NCBI RefSeq assembly: GCF_900105675.1
Contig: NZ_LT629786.1
Coordinates: 558,001-622,000, forward strand
DNA length: 64,000 nt
Reading direction: 5' to 3'
Source of the DNA: Pseudomonas synxantha
GTDB taxonomy: Bacteria; Pseudomonadota; Gammaproteobacteria; Pseudomonadales; Pseudomonadaceae
Positions 54,497-63,344 of this stretch are shown here, in pieces (the first letter of the stretch is position 1; the number at the start of each line of letters is the position of its first letter). The position numbers and the translations under genes are program-made. The notes under the pieces were generated by a model, which made no database searches, was not told where the DNA came from, and saw only the letters and a list, made by a program, of their open reading frames with translations.

Positions 54497-55906
54497 ATGA
54501 TCCGCACTTATTACGATGAAATGTACGATGGGGCAGGGCAGGTCCGTCCTCATTACCGCGAGTTCGCCCGCTGGTTGGCCGACACCCCCACGGAATTGCT
54601 GGCCCAGCGTCGGCGTGAAGCCGATTTGCTGTTCCACCGCGCCGGTATCACCTTCACCCTCTATGGGGATGAGCTGGGCACTGAGCGCCTGATTCCCTTC
54701 GATACCATTCCGCGCAGTATCCCGGCCAGCGAATGGCGGGTTGTCGAGCGCGGCTGTATCCAACGGGTCAAGGCACTGAACATGTTCCTCGCCGACCTGT
54801 ACCACGGCCAACGCATTATCAAGGCCGGCATTATTCCCGCCGAGCAGGTACTGGCCAACGAGCAGTATCAGTTGGCAATGCAGGGCCTGAACCTGCACCG
54901 TGATCTGTATTCCCACATTTCCGGGGTCGACCTCGTACGCGATGGTGACGGCACCTACTACGTACTGGAGGACAACCTGCGCACGCCCAGTGGCGTCAGC
55001 TACATGCTCGAAGATCGCAAGATGATGATGCGCCTGTTCCCTGAACTGTTTGCGGCCCAGCGCATCGCGCCCATCGACCACTACCCCAACCTGTTGCTCG
55101 ATACCCTGAAAAGCGCCAGCCCTCTGGATAACCCCAGTGTGGTGGTGCTGACCCCGGGGCGCTTCAACAGCGCGTTCTTCGAGCATGCCTTTCTTGCCCG
55201 GGAAATGGGCGTGGAACTGGTGGAGGGGGCGGACCTGTTCGTACGCGATGACCGTGTGTTCATGCGCACCACCGACGGCCCAAAGGCCGTGGATGTGATC
55301 TACCGCCGCCTAGATGATGCCTTCCTCGACCCGTTGGCCTTCAACCCGGACTCCATGCTCGGCGTGCCCGGCCTGCTTGCGGCCTATCGTTGCGGCAATG
55401 TGGTGCTGGCCAATGCCATCGGCACGGGAGTGGCGGACGACAAGTCGGTTTACCCGTTCGTCCCTGAAATGATTCGCTTCTACTTGGATGAAGAGCCGAT
55501 CCTGCAGAACGTTCCGACCTTTCAATGCCGTAATCCCGACGAATTGTCCCACGTACTGGCCCACCTGCCCGATTTGGTGGTCAAGGAAACCCAGGGCTCC
55601 GGCGGCTATGGCATGTTGGTTGGCCCGGCGTCCACGGCGGCGGAAATCGAAGCCTTCCGCGCTCGCATCAAGGCCAAGCCCCACGCTTATATCGCGCAGC
55701 CGACCCTGTGTTTATCCACCTGCCCGACCTTTGTCGAAAACGGTATCGCCCCACGGCATATCGACCTGCGCCCGTTCGTGCTGTCCGGCAAGGAAACCCG
55801 CGTGGTGCCCGGCGGCCTGACCCGCGTGGCCCTGCGCGAAGGGTCGTTGGTGGTCAACTCGTCCCAGGGCGGCGGCACTAAAGACACCTGGGTGGTCGAG
55901 GACTGA
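54497..55906 (+). CDS. Circularly permuted ATP-grasp protein (DUF404/DUF407)
   Basis: A 469-residue protein of the CP_ATPgrasp family. YDEMYDGAGQVRPHY at residues 4-18 opens DUF404; GDGTYYVLEDNLRTPSGVSYMLEDRKMM near 153-180 and VKETQGSGGYGMLVGP near 362-377 hold the ATP-binding residues; RPFVLSGKETRVVPGGLTRVAL near 425 ends the fold. ATP-grasp enzymes join acids to amines, so an amide- or peptide-forming role is likely, substrate unknown. ATG 54497 follows AAGGAG. First of three coupled genes with the alpha-E and transglutaminase proteins. Confidence 0.9.
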   Translation: MIRTYYDEMYDGAGQVRPHYREFARWLADTPTELLAQRRREADLLFHRAGITFTLYGDELGTERLIPFDTIPRSIPASEWRVVERGCIQRVKALNMFLADLYHGQRIIKAGIIPAEQVLANEQYQLAMQGLNLHRDLYSHISGVDLVRDGDGTYYVLEDNLRTPSGVSYMLEDRKMMMRLFPELFAAQRIAPIDHYPNLLLDTLKSASPLDNPSVVVLTPGRFNSAFFEHAFLAREMGVELVEGADLFVRDDRVFMRTTDGPKAVDVIYRRLDDAFLDPLAFNPDSMLGVPGLLAAYRCGNVVLANAIGTGVADDKSVYPFVPEMIRFYLDEEPILQNVPTFQCRNPDELSHVLAHLPDLVVKETQGSGGYGMLVGPASTAAEIEAFRARIKAKPHAYIAQPTLCLSTCPTFVENGIAPRHIDLRPFVLSGKETRVVPGGLTRVALREGSLVVNSSQGGGTKDTWVVED

Positions 55907-55910
55907 TGCC

Positions 55911-56861
55911 ATGTTGAGTAGAACTGCCTCGGATTTGTACTGGATGTCGCGCTATCTGGAACGTGCCGAAAACCTCGCACGCATGCTCGACGTCAGCTAT
56001 TCACTGTCGCTGATGCCTCAGGATGGGCGCGGCGACGGACTGCACGAACTGGCCATGCCGTTGTTGATCACCGGCACCCTGGAGGATTACCACGAGCGCC
56101 ACGGCCAATTGCATGCCGAACGCCTGCTGCACTTTTTCGCACTGGACGCGGCCAACCCGGCCAGCATCTACAGTTGCCTGGGTGCTGCGCGGGCCAGCGC
56201 CCATGCGGTACGTGGGCGAATCACCGCCGACATGTGGGAAAACATCAACGCCACTTGGCTGGACATTCGCGATATCGCCCAGCAGGGGCTGAGCCGATAC
56301 GGCATGAGCCGGTTTTGTGAGTGGGTCAAGGAGCGTTCCCATCTGTTCCGCGGCGCCACCTACGGCACCATCATGCGTAACGATGCCTTCCGCTTTATCC
56401 GCCTGGGCACCTTTATCGAGCGCGCCGATAACACCTTGCGCCTGCTGGATGCGCGCTACGAAATGGCCGGCGACCAGGCCGCGTCGGTCAGCGATGGCAC
56501 GGCTCACGCGTATTACCAATGGAGTGCACTGCTGCGTGCGTTGTCGTCGTTCGAGGCCTACACCGAGATTTATCGTGATGCGCCGGGGTCCCGGCAAGTG
56601 GCTGAACTGCTGCTGTTACGCGCCGATGTCCCGCGCTCGCTGCGGGCCTGCAGCGAGGAAATCGACCAAGTGCTCGCCAGCCTGCCTGGCCTCAACGGCC
56701 GCCCGGCCCAGCGCCTGGCCGCCGAGATGGACGCGCGCCTGCGCTTTACCGCGATCGACGAAATCCTCGAGGAAGGCCTGCATGCCTGGCTGACCGACTT
56801 TATCCCCTTGGTCCGCCAATTGGGCGACGCCATCTACAGTTCCTACCTGGAGGCGGCATGA
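55911..56861 (+). CDS. Alpha-E domain protein (DUF403)
   Basis: A 316-residue all-helical protein beginning MLSRTASDLYWMSRYLERAENLARMLDV, the signature of the alpha-E family, and continuing with FRFIRLGTFIERADNTLRLLDARYEM near 165-190. It always accompanies the circularly permuted ATP-grasp and a transglutaminase-like protein in bacteria; it may act as a scaffold or as ligase partner. Four bases separate it from the previous stop, and its own stop overlaps the next ATG by 4. Confidence 0.9.
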   Translation: MLSRTASDLYWMSRYLERAENLARMLDVSYSLSLMPQDGRGDGLHELAMPLLITGTLEDYHERHGQLHAERLLHFFALDAANPASIYSCLGAARASAHAVRGRITADMWENINATWLDIRDIAQQGLSRYGMSRFCEWVKERSHLFRGATYGTIMRNDAFRFIRLGTFIERADNTLRLLDARYEMAGDQAASVSDGTAHAYYQWSALLRALSSFEAYTEIYRDAPGSRQVAELLLLRADVPRSLRACSEEIDQVLASLPGLNGRPAQRLAAEMDARLRFTAIDEILEEGLHAWLTDFIPLVRQLGDAIYSSYLEAA

Positions 56862-57658
56862 GACTCTCCATCAGCCACGAAACCACCTACCACTACCAAG
56901 ACCAAGTGCGCGCCAGCATCCAGTACCTGCGGCTCACGCCCCATGACAGCGAACGCCAGCACGTATTGAGCTGGCAGCTCGACCTGCCACGCCCGGTGCG
57001 GGCGCAGGTGGACCCCTTCGGTAATATCCTGCATGTGCTGACCCTGGACGAACCCCACGACGCCATTATCATCGGCGCCCGTGGCCAGGTGGAGATCGAC
57101 GAGTTGCGCGAGGCCGAACACGAAAGCCAGTCTGCCTGGCCGTTCCTGCGCTGCACGCGTCTGACCGAGCCCGATGAAGCCCTGCGCCGGTTTGCCGAGC
57201 AGCATTGCCACCAGCGTCGCGACCGCACGGCGCTCATTGACCTGATGCAGGCCCTCAACCAAGCGATGATCTACACGCCGGGGGCTACCGAAGTCGACAC
57301 CTGTGCCGCCCAGGCCTTTGCAGGCGCTGCGGGCGTGTGCCAGGACCATACCCATGCATTTCTCGCCTGCGCACGCAGCCTGGGAGTTCCTGCGCGGTAT
57401 GTGTCGGGGTATTTGTACACCGAAGACTGCGCACATCTGGCCAGTCACGCCTGGGCCGAAGCCTGGCTGGATGACGCCTGGTACAGTTTTGACGTGACCA
57501 ACCAACTGGCCCGGCCGGAGCGGCACTTGAAACTGGCCGTGGGCCTGGACTACCTCGACGCCTGCCCGGTACGCGGTATGCGCCGTGGGGGCGGGCATGA
57601 ACAGATGCATGCCAAGGTATTCGTGGCACCGACCGTGGTTTCAGTGCAGCAGCAATAA
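56858..57658 (+). CDS. Transglutaminase-like cysteine protease
   Basis: A 266-residue protein: N-terminal beta-rich domain (SISHETTYHYQDQVRASIQYLRLTPHD) and a transglutaminase core with catalytic Cys161 (GVCQDHTHAFLACARSLGVPARYVSGYL), His197 (SHAWAEAWL) and Asp212 (FDVTN). No signal peptide, so it is cytosolic. Members with ATP-grasp/alpha-E neighbours are thought to hydrolyse or transfer an amide bond, perhaps one made by the ATP-grasp partner. Translation coupled with the alpha-E gene. Confidence 0.9.
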   Translation: MRLSISHETTYHYQDQVRASIQYLRLTPHDSERQHVLSWQLDLPRPVRAQVDPFGNILHVLTLDEPHDAIIIGARGQVEIDELREAEHESQSAWPFLRCTRLTEPDEALRRFAEQHCHQRRDRTALIDLMQALNQAMIYTPGATEVDTCAAQAFAGAAGVCQDHTHAFLACARSLGVPARYVSGYLYTEDCAHLASHAWAEAWLDDAWYSFDVTNQLARPERHLKLAVGLDYLDACPVRGMRRGGGHEQMHAKVFVAPTVVSVQQQ

Positions 57659-57677
57659 CTTTTGAATTGCTCCAGAC

Positions 57678-58520
57678 TTAAGGTTGGTGCTTGCGCCCCG
57701 CCATATGCTGCAAATACTCGACCAGCATATCCAGCTCGTTATCCGGCAATACACTGGCAGCAAACGCCGGCATCTTTGCCTGTGGCCAGCGCCTCAGGCT
57801 TTGCGGGTCACGGATATAACGCTTGAGGAAATCACCGCCGAAATACTCGGTGGGGTTGTAGGGAATGTTCAGGTCCGGTCCCACTTGGGCATCGCCGGCC
57901 CCGTTGAGGCGGTGGCAGGCCAGGCAGTTCTTCTGGAACAACGCAAAGCCTTGGTTGATCGGGTCATTTGCGGCCAGTTTCGGGTCGGGCAACAACGCGG
58001 GAAAACGTTCGGCAACCGTCTGCAATTGCTTGATTCTGGATACCTGGAAGGGCCACTGTTCCGGGCTGATGTGCCCGGCTTCGGGTTGGGTCCACACCAG
58101 GTAAAACGGCCCGGCGCTCGGTTTGCCTTGCGCCAGGGCGGGCCATGGATGAGCCGGGTCTTCCACCGCCAACCAGGCGCGGGCACCGGACTTTTCCAAC
58201 AACGGCGCGGCAGACAGTTCGGCGGCGAAACCATCCAGGGCAACCGCTTGCAAGTGGCTCGCAGGGTTCAGGCCCGGCAGGAGCACCGCCAGGGGTACTG
58301 CGCGATAGGTCATATCGCGCTTGTAGGACACGTCATCGACGATCTGCACCGTCTGCGCTTGCGGGTGTTTGAGCAGATCAGCGGTCTGCCAGGTCTGGCT
58401 GGCGTGCTCCAGTTCGATGGTCAATTGCGCAGCGGCTACAGGAAAGCTCAGCAGCAGGGCAAATAAGGCGAGGATCGATTTCAAGGCAGCGGCCCGATGC
58501 AAGGTGGCGATGGCGCTCAC
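57678..58520 (-). CDS. Exported mono-haem cytochrome c with N-terminal oxidoreductase-like domain
   Basis: A 280-residue protein: signal peptide (cut near AAA, residue 31), a domain of about 130 residues (LTIELEHASQTWQTADLLKHP through VWTQPEAG) resembling the molybdopterin-binding fold of sulfite-oxidase-like proteins but too short to be an enzyme, then a class I cytochrome c with haem motif CLACH (Cys199, Cys202, His203) and likely distal Met250 (AKMPAF). It should carry electrons in the periplasm. GTG start at 58520; no ATG is available before the signal. The partner is unknown. Confidence 0.82.
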   Translation of the reverse strand: MSAIATLHRAAALKSILALFALLLSFPVAAAQLTIELEHASQTWQTADLLKHPQAQTVQIVDDVSYKRDMTYRAVPLAVLLPGLNPASHLQAVALDGFAAELSAAPLLEKSGARAWLAVEDPAHPWPALAQGKPSAGPFYLVWTQPEAGHISPEQWPFQVSRIKQLQTVAERFPALLPDPKLAANDPINQGFALFQKNCLACHRLNGAGDAQVGPDLNIPYNPTEYFGGDFLKRYIRDPQSLRRWPQAKMPAFAASVLPDNELDMLVEYLQHMAGRKHQP

Positions 58521-58647
58521 GATACCGGAAATTGACAGGTAAAAAAGACAGCCCCCGCAACGGCAGTGCTAAGCGCACTATCCCGGCAGGTGCTGCCAAA
58601 AGCTGCAGGCCTGGTGCTGTGTGTGCACGGCGTCTGGGGGGCGGGGC

Positions 58648-58743
58648 GTCACCCGAGCACCTTGGTCAGGTTGGGCAAGATCAGAATCAGTGTGGTGGCG
58701 AACAGAATAAGTCCTGCCTGACGTACTTTCGAATGTTTGAACA
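58648..58743 (-). CDS. 31-residue single-pass membrane peptide
   Basis: ATG at 58743 to TGA at 58648. The peptide has a basic N-terminus (FKHSKVRQ), a hydrophobic stretch of about 18 residues (AGLILFATTLILILPNL) and ends TKVLG. It reads like a small inner-membrane protein with the N-terminus inside. A weak AGGCAG lies before the ATG. It is on the same strand as the cytochrome gene, 127 bases upstream; that gap (58521-58647) shows short stems (AGTGC/GCACT, GGCAG/CTGCC) and a T-run, suggesting a terminator or structured leader between them. Confidence 0.6.
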
Positions 58744-59137
58744 TGGCTGACTGCCTATTTTGTTGTTATTCCTGAGCGTCAAATGCGTGCCGATTAATTT
58801 CAGTATCGCGAGCTGACGTTGCACTTTTCTTACAGCTGCTCCAGCAAGACCCGGCAGCAGCGTCTTACAGGTTCAACCTTAGAGCGCCCGCCCTTCTTCG
58901 CTTAGATCCATTTCATATCAGCTAATCAGCATTTGCGCTAAAAACGGCATGAGGCTTAGTGCCATCTTGGCGCCAGCCCTAGGGCTAGACCGCTAAAACG
59001 ATTAATCAGGCATATTCCGTAGCTACCTACCGTTCGTCCGAGCGAGGGGGTCAAAAGCATTGAGCGCATCCGTCATTGAAACCGTGTCAATCGGGCCTAA
59101 GGTAAGGGGCATACACCCACAGCGGCTCGAGGATGTC
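58744..59137. other. Intergenic region upstream of the thiolase gene
   Basis: No gene seen in 394 bases. It holds a perfect palindrome AGCCCTAGGGCT (58975-58986) and a repeated CGCTAAAA (58936 and 58991 areas), which could be regulator sites for the beta-oxidation genes. I found no convincing -35/-10 pair. Confidence 0.5.
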
Positions 59138-60343
59138 ATGACCCAAGCTTTGATCTTTGATGCGGTACGCACGCCCCGTGGCAAGGGCAAGGCCGACGGT
59201 GCCCTGCACAGCGTCAAGCCGGTAAACCTGGTGGCCGGCTTGCTCAATGCGCTGGCGCAACGCAGCGAACTTGATACGCACCAAGTGGATGACATCGTGC
59301 TCGGCTGCGTCACTCCCGTGGGCGACCAGGGCGCCGATATCGCCAAGACTGCCGCGCTGGTAGCGGACTGGGACATCAGCGTCGCCGGCGTCCAGGTCAA
59401 TCGCTTTTGTGCCTCGGGCCTGGAGGCGGTCAACCTGGGCGCGATGAAGGTGCGTTCCGGCTTCGAAGACCTGGTCGTCGTCGGCGGCGTCGAATCCATG
59501 TCCCGGGTACCCATGGGCAGCGATGGCGGCGCGTGGGTGCTCGACCCGCAAACCAATATGCACAGCCACTTCACGCCCCAAGGTATCGGCGCCGACCTGA
59601 TCGCCACCCTGGAAGGCTTCAGCCGCCAGGATGTGGACGCCTTTGCCCTGCAATCCCAGCAGAAAGCCGCCCGGGCACGCGCAGACGGTTCCTTCAACAA
59701 GTCGCTGATCGCAGTGCAGGACCAGAACGGTATCGTACTGCTGGACCATGACGAGTTTATCCGGGGCGACTCCACCCTTGAGGGCTTGGGCAAGCTCAAG
59801 CCCAGCTTCGAAATGATGGGCCAGATGGGTTTCGACGCCACCGCATTGCGGGTCTACAGCCATGTGGAGCGCATCCAGCATGTGCACACCCCAGGCAACA
59901 GCTCCGGCATCGTCGACGGCGCCGCATTGATGTTGATCGGCTCCGAGGCCAAAGGTCGCGAACTGGGCCTGCAACCGCGGGCGCGCATTGTTGCCACGGC
60001 CGTGACCAGCACCGACCCGACCATCATGCTTACCGGCCCGGCGCCAGCCACTCGCAAGGCCCTGGCCAAGGCCGGCCTGCGGGTTGAAGACATCGACCTG
60101 TTCGAAGTCAACGAAGCGTTCGCCTCGGTGGTGCTCAAGTTTATCAAGGACATGGGCATCGATGCCGCCCGGGTCAACGTCAACGGCGGCTCCATCGCCA
60201 TGGGCCACCCGCTTGGCGCCACCGGTTGCGCTATCCTCGGCACCTTGCTCGATGAGCTGGAGGTGCGTCAGCAACGCTACGGCCTGGCCACGCTCTGTGT
60301 CGGCGGCGGCATGGGTATCGCCACCATTATCGAACGCCTCTGA
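59138..60343 (+). CDS. Thiolase, acetyl-CoA C-acyltransferase (FadI/FadA-like)
   Basis: A 401-residue thiolase that splits 3-ketoacyl-CoA to acetyl-CoA and a shortened acyl-CoA. Active-site Cys91 ([13 protein letters not shown]), second-site motifs [12 protein letters not shown] near 322 and [16 protein letters not shown] near 350-365 (His and Cys), and CVGGGMG near 388. ATG 59138 has CGAGG at 8 bases; the reading continues upstream without support. It pairs with the multifunctional enzyme 16 bases downstream, as PA1736-PA1737 do in P. aeruginosa, and feeds electrons to the ETF system encoded at 44-48 kb. Confidence 0.93.
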   Translation: MTQALIFDAVRTPRGKGKADGALHSVKPVNLVAGLLNALAQRSELDTHQVDDIVLGCVTPVGDQGADIAKTAALVADWDISVAGVQVNRFCASGLEAVNLGAMKVRSGFEDLVVVGGVESMSRVPMGSDGGAWVLDPQTNMHSHFTPQGIGADLIATLEGFSRQDVDAFALQSQQKAARARADGSFNKSLIAVQDQNGIVLLDHDEFIRGDSTLEGLGKLKPSFEMMGQMGFDATALRVYSHVERIQHVHTPGNSSGIVDGAALMLIGSEAKGRELGLQPRARIVATAVTSTDPTIMLTGPAPATRKALAKAGLRVEDIDLFEVNEAFASVVLKFIKDMGIDAARVNVNGGSIAMGHPLGATGCAILGTLLDELEVRQQRYGLATLCVGGGMGIATIIERL

Positions 60344-60359
60344 GCCTAAGGAATCTTTC

Positions 60360-62507
60360 ATGACCGATGCCATTCGTTACGAAAAAGGCCAGGACCAGAT
60401 CGTGGTGCTGACCCTCGACATGCCCGGCCAGAGCGCCAACACCATGAACGCAGCGTATCGCGAGGCCATGGCGGCCACCGTCACGCGCCTGGAGGCAGAA
60501 AAAGACGGGATCGCCGGGGTGGTGATCACCTCGGCCAAAAAGACCTTTTTTGCCGGTGGCGATCTCAATGAACTGATCAAGGTCGACAAGTCTCATGCCA
60601 AGGGTTTCTACGATAGCGTGCTGGTGTTGAAGGCGCAGTTGCGGCGCCTTGAAACCCTCGGCAAGCCGGTGGTGGCTGCGATCAATGGCGCGGCCTTGGG
60701 CGGCGGCTGGGAGATCTGCCTGGCCTGTCATCATCGGGTCGCGCTGGACGACAAAGCTGTTCAGCTCGGCCTGCCGGAAGTCACCCTTGGCCTGTTGCCG
60801 GGCGGTGGCGGGGTAGTGCGCATGGTGCGCATGCTGGGCCTGGAAAAAGCCCTGCCGTACTTGCTCGAGGGTAAAAAAGTCCGGCCCGCCCAGGCACTGC
60901 AAGCAGGTTTGATTGATGAGCTGGCGGCGGATCGTGATGAGCTGCTGAGCAAGTCACGGGCCTGGATTCTCGCTAATCCTGAGGCAAAGCAACCGTGGGA
61001 TAACAAGGCGTATCAGATCCCAGGTGGTACGCCGTCAAATCCCAAAGTCGCGCAGATGCTCGCCATTGCCCCATCGATTTTGCGCAGCAAAACCAATGGC
61101 TGCTTCCCTGCGCCGGAGAAAATCCTCTGCGCCGCCGTGGAAGGCGCCCAGGTGGACTTCGATACCGCGCACCTGATCGAAACCCGCTACTTCACCGAAC
61201 TGGTGACCGGGCAAGTGGCGAAAAACATGATCGGCACCTTCTGGTTCCAGCTCAATGAAATCAACGCCGGCAGCTCGCGGCCCCAGGGTTTTGCCCCTTA
61301 CGTCACACACAAGGTCGGTGTGCTCGGGGCCGGGATGATGGGCGCCGGCATTGCGTATGTCAGCGCTTGTGCGGGCATCGACGTGGTGCTCAAGGACATC
61401 AACCTCGCCGCCGCCGAGAAAGGCAAGGCACATTCGGCGACGCTGCTGGACAAGAAGGTCAGTCATGGGCAATTGAGCGCCGAACAGCGGGAAGCCACCC
61501 TGGCGCGCATTCATTCGACGCAGGATGATGCCGATCTGGCCGGTTGCGACCTGATCATCGAGGCCGTGTTCGAAGACCGCGAACTCAAGGCCAGGGTCTC
61601 GGCCGCCGCACAAAGCGTGGTCGGTGCCGACGCAGTGATCGCCTCCAACACCTCCACTTTGCCCATCAGCGGCCTGGCCACGGCAGTCCCCGATCAAGCC
61701 AGGTTTATTGGCCTGCACTTCTTCAGCCCCGTGGACAAGATGCCCCTGGTGGAAATCATCAAGGGCGCCCGCACCAGCGACGAAACCCTGGCCCGAGGTT
61801 TCGACTTCGTCCTGCAAATCAAGAAGACCCCGATTGTGGTCAATGACAGTCGTGGCTTCTTCACTTCGCGAGTGTTTGGCACGTTCACCAACGAAGGCAT
61901 CGCCATGCTCGGCGAAGGCGTGGCCGCGCCGATGATCGAAACCGAAGCGCGCAAGGCCGGCATGCCGGTGGGACCGCTGGCGGTGTCCGATGAAGTTTCC
62001 CTCAGCCTGATGAGTCATATCCGACAGCAAACCGCCAAGGATCTGCAGGCCGAAGGTAAGGCACTGCCGAGCCATCCGGCGACCGCGGTGATCGATCTGC
62101 TGGTGAACGAATACAAGCGCACGGGCAAGGCGGCAGGCGCTGGTTTTTACGACTATCCCGCTGGCGGCCAGAAGCACCTGTGGCCTGGGCTGAAAACCCG
62201 GTTCGAACAGCCTGGCAAGCAAATCTCACCCCAGGACGTACGCGATCGCTTGCTGTTTATCCAAGCCATCGAAACCGTACGTTGTGTGGAGGAGGGCGTG
62301 CTGATGTCCACCGCTGACGCCAACGTCGGTTCGATCTTCGGTATCGGTTTTGCCGCATGGAGTGGCGGCGCCTTGCAGTTTATCAACCAGTACGGGCTGG
62401 ACGACTTTGTCGCCCGCGCCCGCTACCTGGCAGAGGAGTACGGGGAGCGCTTCTCGCCACCGGCGTTGTTGCTGGAGAAAGCGGCACAGGGTGAAGTGTT
62501 CCGCTGA
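60360..62507 (+). CDS. Enoyl-CoA hydratase / 3-hydroxyacyl-CoA dehydrogenase (FadB/FadJ-like)
   Basis: A 715-residue two-domain enzyme doing two beta-oxidation steps. The N-terminal crotonase domain has KKTFFAGGDLNEL near 60-72, NGAALGGGWEICLACHHRVA near 109-128 with the oxyanion glycine, and LPEVTLGLLPGGGGVVRM near 138-155. The dehydrogenase domain begins with VGVLGAGMMGAGIAYV near residue 319, followed by ASNTSTLPI and HFFSPVDKMPLVEII near 430-460. ATG 60360 follows AAGGA. Not the fadBA5-type operon gene order (here thiolase comes first), so a second set specialised in chain length is likely. Confidence 0.93.
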   Translation: MTDAIRYEKGQDQIVVLTLDMPGQSANTMNAAYREAMAATVTRLEAEKDGIAGVVITSAKKTFFAGGDLNELIKVDKSHAKGFYDSVLVLKAQLRRLETLGKPVVAAINGAALGGGWEICLACHHRVALDDKAVQLGLPEVTLGLLPGGGGVVRMVRMLGLEKALPYLLEGKKVRPAQALQAGLIDELAADRDELLSKSRAWILANPEAKQPWDNKAYQIPGGTPSNPKVAQMLAIAPSILRSKTNGCFPAPEKILCAAVEGAQVDFDTAHLIETRYFTELVTGQVAKNMIGTFWFQLNEINAGSSRPQGFAPYVTHKVGVLGAGMMGAGIAYVSACAGIDVVLKDINLAAAEKGKAHSATLLDKKVSHGQLSAEQREATLARIHSTQDDADLAGCDLIIEAVFEDRELKARVSAAAQSVVGADAVIASNTSTLPISGLATAVPDQARFIGLHFFSPVDKMPLVEIIKGARTSDETLARGFDFVLQIKKTPIVVNDSRGFFTSRVFGTFTNEGIAMLGEGVAAPMIETEARKAGMPVGPLAVSDEVSLSLMSHIRQQTAKDLQAEGKALPSHPATAVIDLLVNEYKRTGKAAGAGFYDYPAGGQKHLWPGLKTRFEQPGKQISPQDVRDRLLFIQAIETVRCVEEGVLMSTADANVGSIFGIGFAAWSGGALQFINQYGLDDFVARARYLAEEYGERFSPPALLLEKAAQGEVFR

Positions 62508-62511
62508 GCAA

Positions 62512-62534
62512 AATGTGGGAGGGGGAGCTTGCCT
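62512..62534. repeat. Degenerate single REP element
   Basis: AAATGTGGGAGGGGGAGCTTGCC carries an AG insertion in the family core; no inverted partner. Confidence 0.7.
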
Positions 62535-62600
62535 TGAGGGTGTATTTCAAGGCAGGCTCTGGGGTGTGCAATATTCCCATCGCCGTGTCAGGTATTTTTT

Positions 62601-63344
62601 ATGTCGCTACGCGTCTGCATCCTGGAAACCGATATCCTGCGTCCAGGCTTGATCGATCAGTACCAAGGTTACGGGCAGATGTTCAAGCGCCTGTTCGCCA
62701 AGCAACCGATTGCCGCCGAATTTGTCGTCTACAACGTGGTGCAGGGCGAATACCCACCGGATGACGAAGTGTTTGATGCGTACCTGATCACCGGCAGCAA
62801 GGCCGACTCGTTCGGCACTGACCCTTGGATCCAGACCCTCAAGACCTATGTGCTCGAGCGCTACGAGCGCGGTGACAAGCTGTTGGGTATCTGCTTCGGC
62901 CATCAACTCCTGGCATTGCTGCTCGGCGGCAAGACTGAGCGCGCGAGCCAAGGCTGGGGCATGGGCATCCATGACTACAAGCTGGATGCCAAGGCCCCAT
63001 GGATGAGCCCCGAGGTACCGGAGCTGACGCTATTGATCAGTCACCAGGACCAGGTCACGACCTTGCCGGAAAATGCCACGGTCATTGCCTCCAGTGAGTT
63101 TTGCCCGATTGCCGCTTACCACATCGGTGACCAGGTGTTGTGCTTCCAGGGGCACCCTGAATTTGTCCAGGACTATTCCCGCGAGTTGTTGGAGATTCTT
63201 CAGACAACCCTTGGGGAAAAGGTTTACACCAACGGCGTTGCCAGCCTGGAACGCGACCACCACGGCGCAACCGTGGCGGAGTGGATGATGCGTTTTGTCG
63301 CCCACAAGCCGGACGCCAGCGTTAAAGCCAGCCCGAACGCTTGA
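62601..63344 (+). CDS. Class I glutamine amidotransferase
   Basis: A 247-residue GATase-1 protein: nucleophile Cys98 in LGICFGHQLLALLLGG, oxyanion region TGSKADSFGTDPWI near 57-70, and the catalytic His in CFQGHPEF near 182. It is a stand-alone protein of the type related to gamma-glutamyl-amine hydrolases or GMP-synthase-like subunits; PA1742 in P. aeruginosa is similar in position near the thiolase pair. The acceptor is unknown. Its last 23 bases overlap the end of the convergent CorA-type gene. Confidence 0.88.
   Translation: MSLRVCILETDILRPGLIDQYQGYGQMFKRLFAKQPIAAEFVVYNVVQGEYPPDDEVFDAYLITGSKADSFGTDPWIQTLKTYVLERYERGDKLLGICFGHQLLALLLGGKTERASQGWGMGIHDYKLDAKAPWMSPEVPELTLLISHQDQVTTLPENATVIASSEFCPIAAYHIGDQVLCFQGHPEFVQDYSRELLEILQTTLGEKVYTNGVASLERDHHGATVAEWMMRFVAHKPDASVKASPNA

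Noticed and set aside
59087..60373. Open frame of 428 codons opposite the thiolase gene
   Set aside because: Antisense shadow; thiolase motifs are complete on the plus strand.
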